Part shown: positions 7,694 through 15,194 of the stretch, piece by piece | Position numbering within the stretch: the stretch's first letter is position 1 | Layout: the number at the start of each line of letters is the position of its first letter | NCBI RefSeq assembly: GCF_026810505.1 | Contig: NZ_CP101750.1 | Location: 3,191,254 to 3,255,253 of the forward strand | Direction: 5' to 3' | DNA: 64,000 nt | Source: Streptomyces sp. Je 1-369 | GTDB taxonomy: Bacteria > Actinomycetota > Actinomycetes > Streptomycetales > Streptomycetaceae | The notes under the pieces: model-generated | What the model was told of the DNA's origin: nothing | The model's input: only the letters and a program-made list of their open reading frames with translations | The model's database searches: none | Position numbers and translations under genes: made by a program

Positions 7694-8841
7694 AGCGCGA
7701 TCTCCGGTACGTCGATGCGCCGTCCCTCGGCGGACGACTTGAGCCCCAGTTCGGCGAGCTGCACGCCGCGTGCGCCCGCGAGGAGGTCCCAGCGGTAGGG
7801 GCCGTCCGCGTAGACGTGCTTGAGGAAGAGCTCCCACTGTGCCTTGAAGCCGTTGTCGAAGTCGCCGTTGTCGGGCACCTCCTGCCACTGGTCGCGGAAG
7901 GAGTGGGCGGCGGGCAGGTCCGGGTTCCAGACCGGCTTCGGCGTCGTACCGCGGTGCTGCACCCGGCAGTTGCGCAGGCCCGCGACGGCGGACCCCTCGG
8001 TCCCGTCGACCTGGAACTCCACGAGCTCGTCGCGGTTGACGCGCACCGTCCAGGACGAGTTGATCTGCGCGACGGCGCCGCCGTCCAGCTCGAAGATGCC
8101 GTACGCGGCGTCGTCGGCGGTGGCGTCGTAGGGCTTGTCGCGCTCGTCCCAGCGCTGCGGGACGTGCGTGGCGGTGAGCGCCTGGACGCTGCGCACGCGG
8201 CCGAACAGCTCGTGCAGGACGTACTCCCAGTGCGGGAACATGTCGACGACGATGCCGCCGCCGTCCTCGCTCCGGTAGTTCCAGGACGGGCGCTGGGCGG
8301 GCTGCCAGTCGCCCTCGAAGACCCAGTAGCCGAACTCGCCGCGCACCGACAGGATCCGCCCGAAGAAGCCGCCGTCGATCAGCCGCTTCAGTTTGCGCAG
8401 GCCCGGCAGAAAGAGCTTGTCCTGTACGACCCCGTGCTTGATGCCCGCGGCCTCGGCGAGGCGTGCCAGGCCGAGCGCGGCCTCGAGCCCGGTGGCGCTC
8501 GGCTTCTCGGTGTAGATGTGCTTGCCCGCGGCGATGGCGCGCTTGAGTGCGTCCTCGCGCGCGGAGGTGACCTGCGCGTCGAAGTAGATGTCGACGGACG
8601 GGTCGGCGAGGACCGCGTCGAGGTCGGTGGAGTACTCCTCCAGGCCGTGCTGAGCCGCGAGGGCGCGCAGCGCGTGCTCCCTGCGGCCGACGAGGACGGG
8701 CTCGGGCCACAGCACGGTGCCGTCGTCCAGATCGAGGCCTCCTTGTGCACGGAGGGCGAGGATCGAGCGGACCAGATGCTGGTGGTGGCCCATGCGTCCG
8801 GTGACGCCGTTCATGGCGATGCGCACCGTCTTACGTGTCAC
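7690..8841 (-). CDS. Gfo/Idh/MocA family NAD(P)-dependent sugar/inositol dehydrogenase
   Basis: 383-residue oxidoreductase with an N-terminal Rossmann fold (RIAMNGVTGRMGHHQHLVRSIL) and the family EKP motif in HIYTEKPSATGLEAALGLA. The C-terminal substrate domain includes GVVQDKLFLPGLRKLKRLI and the DMFPHWEYVLHELFGRV helix. It probably oxidises a sugar or cyclitol as the first step of the operon. The GTG at 8841 has GGAGGGGA about 5 nt upstream in the message; a 29-residue extension upstream runs through the operator palindromes and is rejected. It is first gene of the operon and divergent from the LacI regulator. Confidence 0.9.
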   Translation of the reverse strand: MTRKTVRIAMNGVTGRMGHHQHLVRSILALRAQGGLDLDDGTVLWPEPVLVGRREHALRALAAQHGLEEYSTDLDAVLADPSVDIYFDAQVTSAREDALKRAIAAGKHIYTEKPSATGLEAALGLARLAEAAGIKHGVVQDKLFLPGLRKLKRLIDGGFFGRILSVRGEFGYWVFEGDWQPAQRPSWNYRSEDGGGIVVDMFPHWEYVLHELFGRVRSVQALTATHVPQRWDERDKPYDATADDAAYGIFELDGGAVAQINSSWTVRVNRDELVEFQVDGTEGSAVAGLRNCRVQHRGTTPKPVWNPDLPAAHSFRDQWQEVPDNGDFDNGFKAQWELFLKHVYADGPYRWDLLAGARGVQLAELGLKSSAEGRRIDVPEIAL

Positions 8842-8862
8842 GAAAGTCCCCTCCGTAGATGC

Positions 8863-8901
8863 GTAGCAAGCGCTCTCGATCGCGTAGCAAGCGCTTTCTA
8901 C
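8863..8901. promoter_or_regulatory. Two LacI-family operators between the sugar operon and its LacI regulator
   Basis: GTAGCAAGCGCTTTCTAC at 8884-8901 is a near-perfect 18-bp palindrome around AAGCGCTT. GTAGCAAGCGCTCTCGAT at 8863-8880 repeats its left half and core. The centres are 21 bp apart, two helical turns, immediately upstream of the dehydrogenase ribosome binding site. LacI-family repressors typically bind such central-CG palindromes; assignment to the adjacent lacI gene is inferred from position. Confidence 0.75.
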
Positions 8902-8984
8902 CTGGAGGCAAGCTAGCCTGCCGCACAAGGTTCGGACAAGGGCTTCGGTCGAGAGCGGTGACCGGGCGGGACAAACGGGTGACC

Positions 8985-9080
8985 GGAGGACGATGAGATG
9001 ACCGTGACCCTTGCGGACGTGGCGGCCCGCGCGAGGACGACGACGTGAGCGTGACCCTGGCGGACGTGGCGGCCCGCGCG
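8985..9080 (+). repeat. 47-bp-period tandem duplication of RBS, start and first 12 codons of lacI
   Basis: The 36 nt from 8998 to 9033 and from 9045 to 9080 are nearly identical (both contain GCGGACGTGGCGGCCCGCGCG), and each is preceded by a GAGGACGA-type ribosome binding site. The copies have diverged at a few positions, including ATG to GTG, so the duplication is not a simple sequencing repeat. Because 47 is not a multiple of three the copies are out of frame with each other. Confidence 0.85.
8998..9048 (+). CDS. 16-codon leader ORF produced by duplication of the lacI 5' end
   Basis: ATG at 8998, preceded by GGAGGA at 8985-8990, opens a 16-codon frame (MTVTLADVAARARTTT) that stops at TGA 9046-9048. 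This stop overlaps the GTG start of the downstream LacI gene as GTGA. The first 12 residues copy the N-terminus of the real repressor (MSVTLADVAARA). It has its own ribosome binding site and could be translated and coupled to the repressor gene, or simply be a relic of the duplication. Function unknown. Confidence 0.45.
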   Translation: MTVTLADVAARARTTT

Positions 9081-10088
9081 CAGGTCTCTCCCGCCACCGT
9101 CTCCCGCGTGCTGAACGGCAACTACCCGGTGGCGGCCGCCACCCGCGAACGGGTCCTGCGCGCCGTCGACGAGCTCGACTACGTCCTCAACGGTCCCGCG
9201 AGCGCGCTCGCCGCCGCCACCTCCGACCTGGTCGGCATCCTCGTCAACGACATCGCCGACCCCTTCTTCGGGATCATGGCGGGCGCCGTGCAGTCCGAGA
9301 TCGGCGGCCCCGGCGGACGCGCGGGCGGCGAGCGGATGGCCGTCGTCTGCAACACGGGCGGCTCCCCGGAACGCGAACTCACCTACCTCACGCTCCTTCA
9401 GCGCCAACGCGCCGCCGCGGTGATCCTCACCGGCGGCGCGATCGAGAACGCCGAGCACGCCGACGCGATCGCCGGGAAGCTGCGGCGCCTCACGGAGGCG
9501 GGCACGCGCGTGGTGCTCTGCGGCAGGCCGCCGTCGCCCGACACCGACGCGGTGGCGCTCACCTTCGACAACCGCGGCGGCGGGCAGCGGCTGACGGACC
9601 ACCTGCTGCGCCTCGGCCACCGCCGCATCGGCTACATCGCGGGCCCCGAGGAGCGCACGACCACCCGCCACCGACTGGAGGGCCACCGCGCCGCACTCGC
9701 CACCCGCGGCGTCCCGGACGACCCCGCGCTGACGGTCCACGGCCCCTACGACCGCCGCTCCGGCTACGACGCCACGGACGAACTCCTGCGCCGCGCCCCC
9801 GACCTGACGGCCGTCGTCGCCGCCAACGACACGGTGGCGCTCGGCGCGTGCGCGGCCCTGCGCGACAAGGGCCTGCGCATCCCGGACGACGTGTCGGTGG
9901 CGGGCTTCGACGACCTGCCGTTCAGCATCGACGCGGTGCCCGCGCTCACGACGGTGCGGCTGCCTCTCCACGAGGCGGGCGCCCGGGCGGGCCGCATCGC
10001 GATGAGCAAGGAGAAGCCGCCGCCCGGGGGTGTGGCGACGGTGCACGGGGAGTTGATGGTGCGGGGGTCCACGGCGGGGCCTCGGTAG
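9045..10088 (+). CDS. LacI-family transcriptional regulator
   Basis: 347-residue repressor with the N-terminal LacI helix-turn-helix (TLADVAARAQVSPATVSRVLNG) and a periplasmic-binding-protein-like effector domain (LVGILVNDIADPFFGIMAGA, RIGYIAGPEERTTTRHRLEG, TAVVAANDTVALGACAALRDKG, SVAGFDDLPFSIDAVPALTTVRLP). It is divergently placed from the dehydrogenase-DUF993-isomerase operon and very likely controls it, with a sugar or cyclitol inducer. The GTG at 9045 is used because it starts the intact HTH frame and has GAGGA 7 nt upstream; the same start region is duplicated just before it. Confidence 0.92.
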   Translation: MSVTLADVAARAQVSPATVSRVLNGNYPVAAATRERVLRAVDELDYVLNGPASALAAATSDLVGILVNDIADPFFGIMAGAVQSEIGGPGGRAGGERMAVVCNTGGSPERELTYLTLLQRQRAAAVILTGGAIENAEHADAIAGKLRRLTEAGTRVVLCGRPPSPDTDAVALTFDNRGGGQRLTDHLLRLGHRRIGYIAGPEERTTTRHRLEGHRAALATRGVPDDPALTVHGPYDRRSGYDATDELLRRAPDLTAVVAANDTVALGACAALRDKGLRIPDDVSVAGFDDLPFSIDAVPALTTVRLPLHEAGARAGRIAMSKEKPPPGGVATVHGELMVRGSTAGPR

Positions 10089-10104
10089 CGACGGCCCCCT
10101 CGCC

Positions 10105-11658
10105 TCACCCCTCGCGCACCAGGCGCCCGAGCACCGCCACCCCCTCGGCGATCTCCGTGGGTGTGCTCGCCGCGTAGCCGAGGACCAGGCCCCGGGCGTG
10201 CGGGAGTTGCGTGTGCCAGGACAGGGGATGCACCTTGACACCCTGTCCGAGCGCGGCGGTGGCGAGGGTGGCGTCGGAGCCTTCGTACGCGCCCCTCTGG
10301 AAGGTGATGGTCAGGTGCAGGCCCGCCGCCGCGCCGTGCACGACCGCCGTCGGCAGGTCCGCCCCGATCGCCGCGATCATGGCGTCCCTGCGCCTGCGGT
10401 GGTGCCTGCGGATCAGGCGGAGGTGGCGTTCCAGGTCGCCGGAGTCCATGAGGTGGGCCAGGACCAGTTGGGGCAGCGCCGCCGTGCCGAGGTCGGTGAG
10501 GCGTTTGGCGTCGAGGAGCGCGTCCCGGTACGCGGGCGGGGCGAGCAGCCAGCCCAGGCGCAGGGCCGGCGCGAGGAGCTTGGAGACGCTGCCCGCGTAG
10601 CAGACGTGTTCCGGGAGCAGTGCGCGCAGGGCGGGGACCGCGGGCCGGTCGTAGCGGTGTTCGGCGTCGTAGTCGTCCTCGATGACGAGGCCGCCGTCGT
10701 GGACCCACTCCATCAGCTCGCGGCGGCGTTCGCCGCCGAGGACGACGCCGGTGGGGAACTGGTGGGCGGGGGTGAGCAGTACGGCGCGTGCCCCGGTGGC
10801 GCGCAGTGCGTCGACGCGGATGCCGTGGGCGTCGACCGGTACGGGCGGCGTGCCGAGCGGCCGCAGGTGCTGCCGTACCCCGAGCGACCCCGGCTCCTCG
10901 ACCGCCACCTCGCGGACCCCGTCGGCGTGCAGTACGTCGACGAGGAGCCGCAACGCCTGGGCCGTACCGTTCACGATCATCACGTCGTCCGGGTCCGCGC
11001 GGATTCCGCGGTTCCGGGAGAGCCAGTGGGCGACGGCGGTGCGCAGGACCGGGGTGCCACGCGGATCCCCGTACCCGAAGTCCGACGGGATGAGCCCGGC
11101 CAGCACGGAGCGTTCGGCGCGCAGCCAGGCCGCTCGCGGGAAGGCGGCGAGGTCGGGCAGGCCGGGCGAGAGGTCGATGCGGGCGGGCGCGGCGCGGATG
11201 GCGTCGAAGACGCCGAGGTCGTCGGGCGGGACCGTGAAGAGAGCTGCGCGACCCTTACCAGCCGCTGTACACGCGGGAGTTGGCGCGTTCGGCGCGGGAC
11301 CCGGCGTATGCGGTACGGGAACCGGCGTGCGCGGTACGGCCACGACGACCGTTCCGCCCCGCCCGCGCCCCGCGACATGGCCGTCCTCGGTGAGCCGCCG
11401 GTAGGCCTCCGTGACGACGCCGCGGGAGACGCGCAGGTCGGCGGCGAGCGTACGGGTGGCGGGGAGTCTGCCGCCGACGGGGAGGCGGCCGTCGGCGATG
11501 GCGTGCCTGACCTCTCCCGCGAGCCAGTCGGCGAGACCGCCCCTGGGGGCGTCACCCGTGTCGAGCTGGAGGAAGTCGGAGACTCCGCCTCCCCGTACGG
11601 GCACAGTCCGCGCGGTCGTTATGGACCTGTGGGAAGGAGATCCAATGGACCTGTTCAT
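10105..11658 (-). CDS. MocR/PdxR-type GntR regulator with aminotransferase domain
   Basis: Up to 517 residues: an N-terminal winged helix of the GntR class (LADWLAGEVRHAIADGRLPVGGRLPATRTLAADLRVSRGVVTEAYRRL) joined by a low-complexity Pro/Ala linker to a fold-type I aminotransferase-like domain that binds PLP (DLSPGLPDLAAFPRAAWLRAER, VVIEDDYDAEHRYDR, YAGSVSKLLAPALRLGWLLAP with the PLP lysine in SVSKLLAP). MocR proteins sense PLP or amino-compound adducts. The start is uncertain: ATG at 11658 is the longest, while GTG at 11604 would place the 24-bp-period direct repeats entirely upstream. It is divergent from a LysE-type exporter, its likely target. Confidence 0.88.
   Translation of the reverse strand: MNRSIGSPSHRSITTARTVPVRGGGVSDFLQLDTGDAPRGGLADWLAGEVRHAIADGRLPVGGRLPATRTLAADLRVSRGVVTEAYRRLTEDGHVAGRGRGGTVVVAVPRTPVPVPHTPGPAPNAPTPACTAAGKGRAALFTVPPDDLGVFDAIRAAPARIDLSPGLPDLAAFPRAAWLRAERSVLAGLIPSDFGYGDPRGTPVLRTAVAHWLSRNRGIRADPDDVMIVNGTAQALRLLVDVLHADGVREVAVEEPGSLGVRQHLRPLGTPPVPVDAHGIRVDALRATGARAVLLTPAHQFPTGVVLGGERRRELMEWVHDGGLVIEDDYDAEHRYDRPAVPALRALLPEHVCYAGSVSKLLAPALRLGWLLAPPAYRDALLDAKRLTDLGTAALPQLVLAHLMDSGDLERHLRLIRRHHRRRRDAMIAAIGADLPTAVVHGAAAGLHLTITFQRGAYEGSDATLATAALGQGVKVHPLSWHTQLPHARGLVLGYAASTPTEIAEGVAVLGRLVREG
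11621..11654. promoter_or_regulatory. Direct repeat ATGGACCTGT, candidate MocR operator
   Basis: ATGGACCTGT occurs exactly at 11621-11630 and 11645-11654, a 24-bp period, in the space between the mocR-type regulator and the exporter gene. Known MocR regulators (GabR, PdxR) bind direct repeats in divergent promoters. The repeat overlaps the extreme 5' end of the regulator frame if its longest start is used. Confidence 0.55.
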
Positions 11659-11687
11659 GGAGCCATTGTGGCGCCAGTGTCGGGGGC

Positions 11688-12287
11688 ATGGAATTCCTCC
11701 TCACCTCCCTCGTCGTCTGCGTGACGCCCGGCACCGGCGTCCTGTTCACGATCGCGGCCGGCCTCTCGCGCGGCACCCGCGCCGCGGTGACCGCCGCCGT
11801 GGGCTGCACGCTGGGCGTCGTCCCGCACATGGTGGCCGCGATCACGGGGCTCGCGGCGCTCCTGAACACCAGCGCCGTCGCCTTCCGGACGCTCAAGTAC
11901 CTGGGCGTGGCCTACCTGCTGTACATGGCGTGGAGCACCTGGCGGGACAAGAGCGAGCTCACCGCGGAGCGGGAGAGCGAGCCGCGGTCGGCGGGCCGCA
12001 CGATCCTGACGGGCGTACTGATCAACATCCTCAACCCGAAGCTGACGCTGTTCTTCTTCGCGTTCCTGCCGCAGTTCGTGAGCACCGACGAGCCCTACGC
12101 CTTCCTGCGCATGACGGAGCTGAGCGCCTACTTCATGCTGATCACGTTCGTGGTCTTCGTGGCGTACGGCCGGTTCGCGGCGGCCATGCGCCACCACGTC
12201 ATCTCACGCCCGCGCGTGGTGGCCTGGATGCGCCGCACCTTCGCGGTGGCGTTCGCGGCGCTGGGAGCGCGTCTGGCTTTCCTCTGA
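11688..12287 (+). CDS. LysE/RhtB family amino-acid exporter
   Basis: 199-residue membrane protein with the LysE family start MEFLLTSLVVCVTPGTGVLFTIAAGLSRGTRAAVTAAVGCTLG (helix 1 and the conserved PG-G loop). Later helices include KYLGVAYLLYMAWSTWR, TGVLINILNPKLTLFFFAFLPQF and the C-terminal VAWMRRTFAVAFAALGARLAF. It probably exports an amino acid or analogue out of the cell. CAGTGT ending 7 nt before the ATG suggests a leaderless promoter. Pairing with the divergent MocR regulator implies control by an amino compound. Confidence 0.9.
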   Translation: MEFLLTSLVVCVTPGTGVLFTIAAGLSRGTRAAVTAAVGCTLGVVPHMVAAITGLAALLNTSAVAFRTLKYLGVAYLLYMAWSTWRDKSELTAERESEPRSAGRTILTGVLINILNPKLTLFFFAFLPQFVSTDEPYAFLRMTELSAYFMLITFVVFVAYGRFAAAMRHHVISRPRVVAWMRRTFAVAFAALGARLAFL

Positions 12288-12301
12288 CGACAGGGCTACC
12301 G

Positions 12302-12314
12302 TTGACTCAGTCAA
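12302..12314. promoter_or_regulatory. MarR-type palindrome TTGACTCAGTCAA upstream of MarR-GNAT gene
   Basis: Perfect palindrome arms TTGACT/AGTCAA around one base, 23 bp before the ATG of the MarR-GNAT gene. MarR proteins commonly bind TTGAC/GTCAA-type palindromes over their own promoters, so autoregulation is likely. The left arm also resembles a -35 element. Confidence 0.65.
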
Positions 12315-12336
12315 GGGTAATCCGGAGTGATGCACA

Positions 12337-13320
12337 ATGGCGACAACAGCGACGACGTCGACACCCATCCACGAGATGCGCGCCTTCAACCGCTTCTATA
12401 CGAACCTCATCGGCGCGCTCGACTACAGTCGGCACCTGTACGTCCCGTACACCCTCACCGAGTCGCGCGTCCTGTACGAACTGGCCCGCTCACCCCGTAC
12501 CGACGCCGCCGACATCCGCTCCGAACTCTCCCTGGACGCGGGCTACTTGAGCCGCCTCCTCGCCAAGTTCGAACGGGACGGGCTCGTCGAGCGGGCCCCC
12601 TCCGCCGACGACTCGCGACGTCAGCGCATCACGCTCACCGCGCGCGGGCGCGACGCCGCCGAGCTGCTCGACGAGCGGTCGCGGGAAGCGGTCGGCTCCC
12701 TGCTGGCCGATGTGCCCACCGCCGACCGGTCCCGGCTCGCGGCGGCCATGCGCACGGTGCGGGAGATCCTGGAGGACGGCCGCGGGCGGGATCGCGGGCA
12801 GGGGGGCCGCCGCGGGCGCCGCGCGGACGTGACGCTGCGGGAGCCCGGGCCCGGCGACTTGGGGTGGATCGTGCAGCGCAACGCCGCTCTGTACGCCGCC
12901 GAGTTCGGCTGGAACGCGGACTACGAAGGCCTCGTCGCCCGTATCGTCGCCGACTTCGCCCAGGACCACGACCCGCACCTGGAGCGGGTGTGGATCGCCG
13001 AGGCCGACGGGCGTCCCGCGGGGTGCGTGATGTGCGTACGGGACGAGGCGCCCGGCACGGCACGGCTGCGCCTCCTGCTCGTCGAGCCCGACGCGCGGGG
13101 GCTCGGCATCGGGGACCAGCTGGTCGCCGCCTGCGTGGAGTTCGCGCGGGGTGTCGGCTACCGCGAGCTGACGCTGTGGACCAATGACGTACTGCAGTCG
13201 GCGCGCGGCATCTACCGGCGCCACGGGTTCGTCCTCGTCGCGGAGAAGCCGCACCGCTCCTTCGGCGTCGACCTCGTCGGGCAGGACTGGCTGCTTCCGC
13301 TGCACGAGCGGCCCGAGTGA
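12337..13320 (+). CDS. MarR regulator fused to GNAT acetyltransferase
   Basis: 327-residue two-domain protein. Residues ~10-145 form a MarR winged helix (RVLYELARSPRTDAADIRSELSLDAGYLSRLLAKFERDGLVERAPSADDSRRQRITLTARG). A basic linker (GRGRDRGQGGRRGRRAD) leads into residues ~165-320, a GNAT domain with the acetyl-CoA loop region LRLLLVEPDARGLGIGDQLVAACVEFARG and the C-terminal ARGIYRRHGFVLVAEKPHRSFG. Such fusions occur widely in actinomycetes and may acetylate a ligand or protein while sensing it; the substrate is unknown. A palindrome over the promoter suggests autoregulation. Confidence 0.92.
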   Translation: MATTATTSTPIHEMRAFNRFYTNLIGALDYSRHLYVPYTLTESRVLYELARSPRTDAADIRSELSLDAGYLSRLLAKFERDGLVERAPSADDSRRQRITLTARGRDAAELLDERSREAVGSLLADVPTADRSRLAAAMRTVREILEDGRGRDRGQGGRRGRRADVTLREPGPGDLGWIVQRNAALYAAEFGWNADYEGLVARIVADFAQDHDPHLERVWIAEADGRPAGCVMCVRDEAPGTARLRLLLVEPDARGLGIGDQLVAACVEFARGVGYRELTLWTNDVLQSARGIYRRHGFVLVAEKPHRSFGVDLVGQDWLLPLHERPE

Positions 13321-13384
13321 GTCCGGCGGGTCCCGTCGTCGCGGCGGGGTTGACCGCGGTCGTACGCCGCCTACTGTCGGGGCC

Positions 13385-14185
13385 ATGAGATTCGCCTTCT
13401 CCACGCTCGGCGTGCCCGGCCTGCCCGTCCCCGACGTGCTGCGGCTCGCCACGGCCCACGGCTACCACGGCGTCGAGCTCCGCGCGCACCCCGAGGAGCC
13501 GGTCCACCCCGGCCTCGGACTCGTCGAACGGGCCGACGTGGCGGCCGAGTTCAAGGCGGCGGGCGTCGAGATCCTGGGCATCGCCGGGTACGCGCGCGTG
13601 GCGGCGCCCGGCGACGACGGGCCCGTGCTCGACGAGATACGTTCCCTCGTCGCGCTCGCCCGTGACCTGGGCGCCCCCTTCGTCCGCGTCTTCCCCGGCG
13701 GCGGCACCGAGCAGGGCGCGGCCGAGGCCGACGCGACGGCCGCGCGGCGGCTCGGCACCGCCGCCCGCTACGCCGCCGACGCGGGCGTACGCATCCTCCT
13801 GGAGACCCACGACTCGCACCGCACCGGCGCCGACACCACCCGCATCCTCGGCATTGTCGGGCACCGCCGGGTCGGCGCCCTGTGGGACCTCATGCACACC
13901 TGGCTCGGCGGCGAGTCCGTCACCGAGACCTTCGCCGCGCTCTCCCCGTACCTCGGCTACGTACAGGTGAAGGACATCGTCTCGGCCGACGACACCACAC
14001 CCCTGGCCCTCGGCTCCGGAGTGCTGCCGCTGGAGGAGTGCGTGGCGCGGCTCAGCGCGGAGGGCTGGGAGGGGTGGCTGTGCTGGGAGTACGAGAAGCG
14101 GTGGTACGAGGATGCGGTGCCGTTGCCGGGGCTGTTGGGGCCGGGGCGGGAACTGTTGTCCCGGCTGGTGAGCCGCTCGGGTTGA
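13385..14185 (+). CDS. Sugar phosphate isomerase/epimerase, TIM barrel
   Basis: 266-residue AP-endonuclease-2-like TIM barrel (MRFAFSTLGVPGLPVPDVLRLATAHGYHGVELRAHPEEP; RILLETHDSHRTGADTTRIL with Glu/His ligands; VGALWDLMHTWLGG; LGYVQVKDIVSAD; LCWEYEKRWYED). Probable isomerase or epimerase of a sugar or related polyol; substrate unknown. It is unrelated in context to the isomerase at 5.7 kb and shows no operon partner. TACTGT at 13372-13377 stands exactly 7 nt before the ATG, so the transcript is probably leaderless. Its 3' end overlaps the convergent EamA gene by 134 bp. Confidence 0.85.
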   Translation: MRFAFSTLGVPGLPVPDVLRLATAHGYHGVELRAHPEEPVHPGLGLVERADVAAEFKAAGVEILGIAGYARVAAPGDDGPVLDEIRSLVALARDLGAPFVRVFPGGGTEQGAAEADATAARRLGTAARYAADAGVRILLETHDSHRTGADTTRILGIVGHRRVGALWDLMHTWLGGESVTETFAALSPYLGYVQVKDIVSADDTTPLALGSGVLPLEECVARLSAEGWEGWLCWEYEKRWYEDAVPLPGLLGPGRELLSRLVSRSG

Positions 14186-15054
14186 GCGGGACCGAGGCGG
14201 AGGCCTTCCCGAAGGAGGCCAGCGCGACGCCTCCCACGAGCAGCGCCGCCGCGCACCACCGCAGCCCGCTCACCGACTCGTCGAGGACCAGGGCGGCCGA
14301 CGACATTCCGAAGACGGGGACGAGCAGCGAGAAGGGGGCGACCGTCGACGCGGGGTGGCGGCGCAGCAGGTACCCCCAGGCGCCGAAGCCGAAGACCGTG
14401 GTGACCCAGGCGACGTAGACGATGATGCCCGCGCCCTGCCAGTCGAGGGAGCGGAGGGCGGCGAGGTCCCGGGACGGCCCCTCGAAGAGCAGGGAGAGCG
14501 CGAGCAGCGGCAGCACCGGGACCGTACTCACCCACACCATGAAGTTCAGGGAGTCCGGCGGGGACGCCTTGCGGGTCAGGACGTTGGAGACGCCCCAGCA
14601 GGCCGCGGCGCCCATCAGCAGCGCGAACGCGGTCAGCGGGCCGGTCTCCCCCTCGTCGACGGCGGCCACGGCGATCCCGCCGAGGGCGATCACCATGCCC
14701 GCGACCCGTACGCCGCCGGGCCGCTCCCCCAGCGCCAGGAACGCGAAGAACCCGGTGAAGACGGCCTGGACCTGCAACACCAGGGACGACAGACCGGCCG
14801 GCATCCCGGCGTCCATCCCGATGAAGAGCAGCCCGAACTTGGCCACGCCGAGGACGAGCCCCACCCCGACGATCCACTTCCACGCCACCTTCGGCCGCCC
14901 CACGAAGAAGACGGCGGGCAGCGCGGCGACGAGGGAAGCGGAGGGCGGAGAAGAGCAGCGGCGGGAAGTGGTCGAGCCCCACTTCGATGACGACGAAGTT
15001 GACGCCCCATACGGCGGCGACGAGGACGGCCAGGCAGATGTGTGCGGGTCGCAT
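14052..15054 (-). pseudogene. EamA-family (DMT) transporter, frameshifted
   Basis: A ten-helix drug/metabolite transporter interrupted by one frameshift. The N-terminus MRPAHICLAVLVAAVWGVNFVVIEVG...LLFSALRF begins at 15054. At about 14931-14938 (TTCCCTC in the message) the frame changes, and the protein continues as LVAALPAVFFVGRPKVAWKWIVGVGL through the GERPGGVRVAGMVIALGG and MGAAACWGVSNVLTRKA helices to GVALASFGKA. The total differs from a multiple of three by +1, so either one base was gained or two lost. The C-terminal ~40 residues are Pro/Thr-rich and lie antisense to the isomerase gene. It may be a real loss or a sequencing error. Confidence 0.82.
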
Positions 15055-15080
15055 GCGTCGAGGATCACCCGGCGTGAATG

Positions 15081-15128
15081 TGTAGCACCAGCGCCGATCT
15101 CTGCATGGTTGAATGAAGCGGCGCTACA
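15081..15128. promoter_or_regulatory. Inverted repeat between EamA and LysR genes
   Basis: TGTAGCACCAGCGCC (15081-15095) faces GGCGCTACA (15120-15128); the arms share TGTAGC and GCGCC. It fills the divergent promoter region, where LysR regulators normally bind a site of the T-N11-A type. Assignment to the adjacent LysR protein is inferred from position only. Confidence 0.45.
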
Positions 15129-15194
15129 TGGTCGTGTGTCCGGTGCGGTTCAGTGCCGTCCGGTGAAGTCCGGTTGCTTTTCTTGGGGGCTCTC

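Noticed and set aside
11645..12550. ATG at 11645 with a strong AAGGAG ribosome binding site before the LysE gene
   Set aside because: The frame is out of phase with LysE and gives only Arg/Pro/His-rich sequence. The LysE start at 11688 matches the family.
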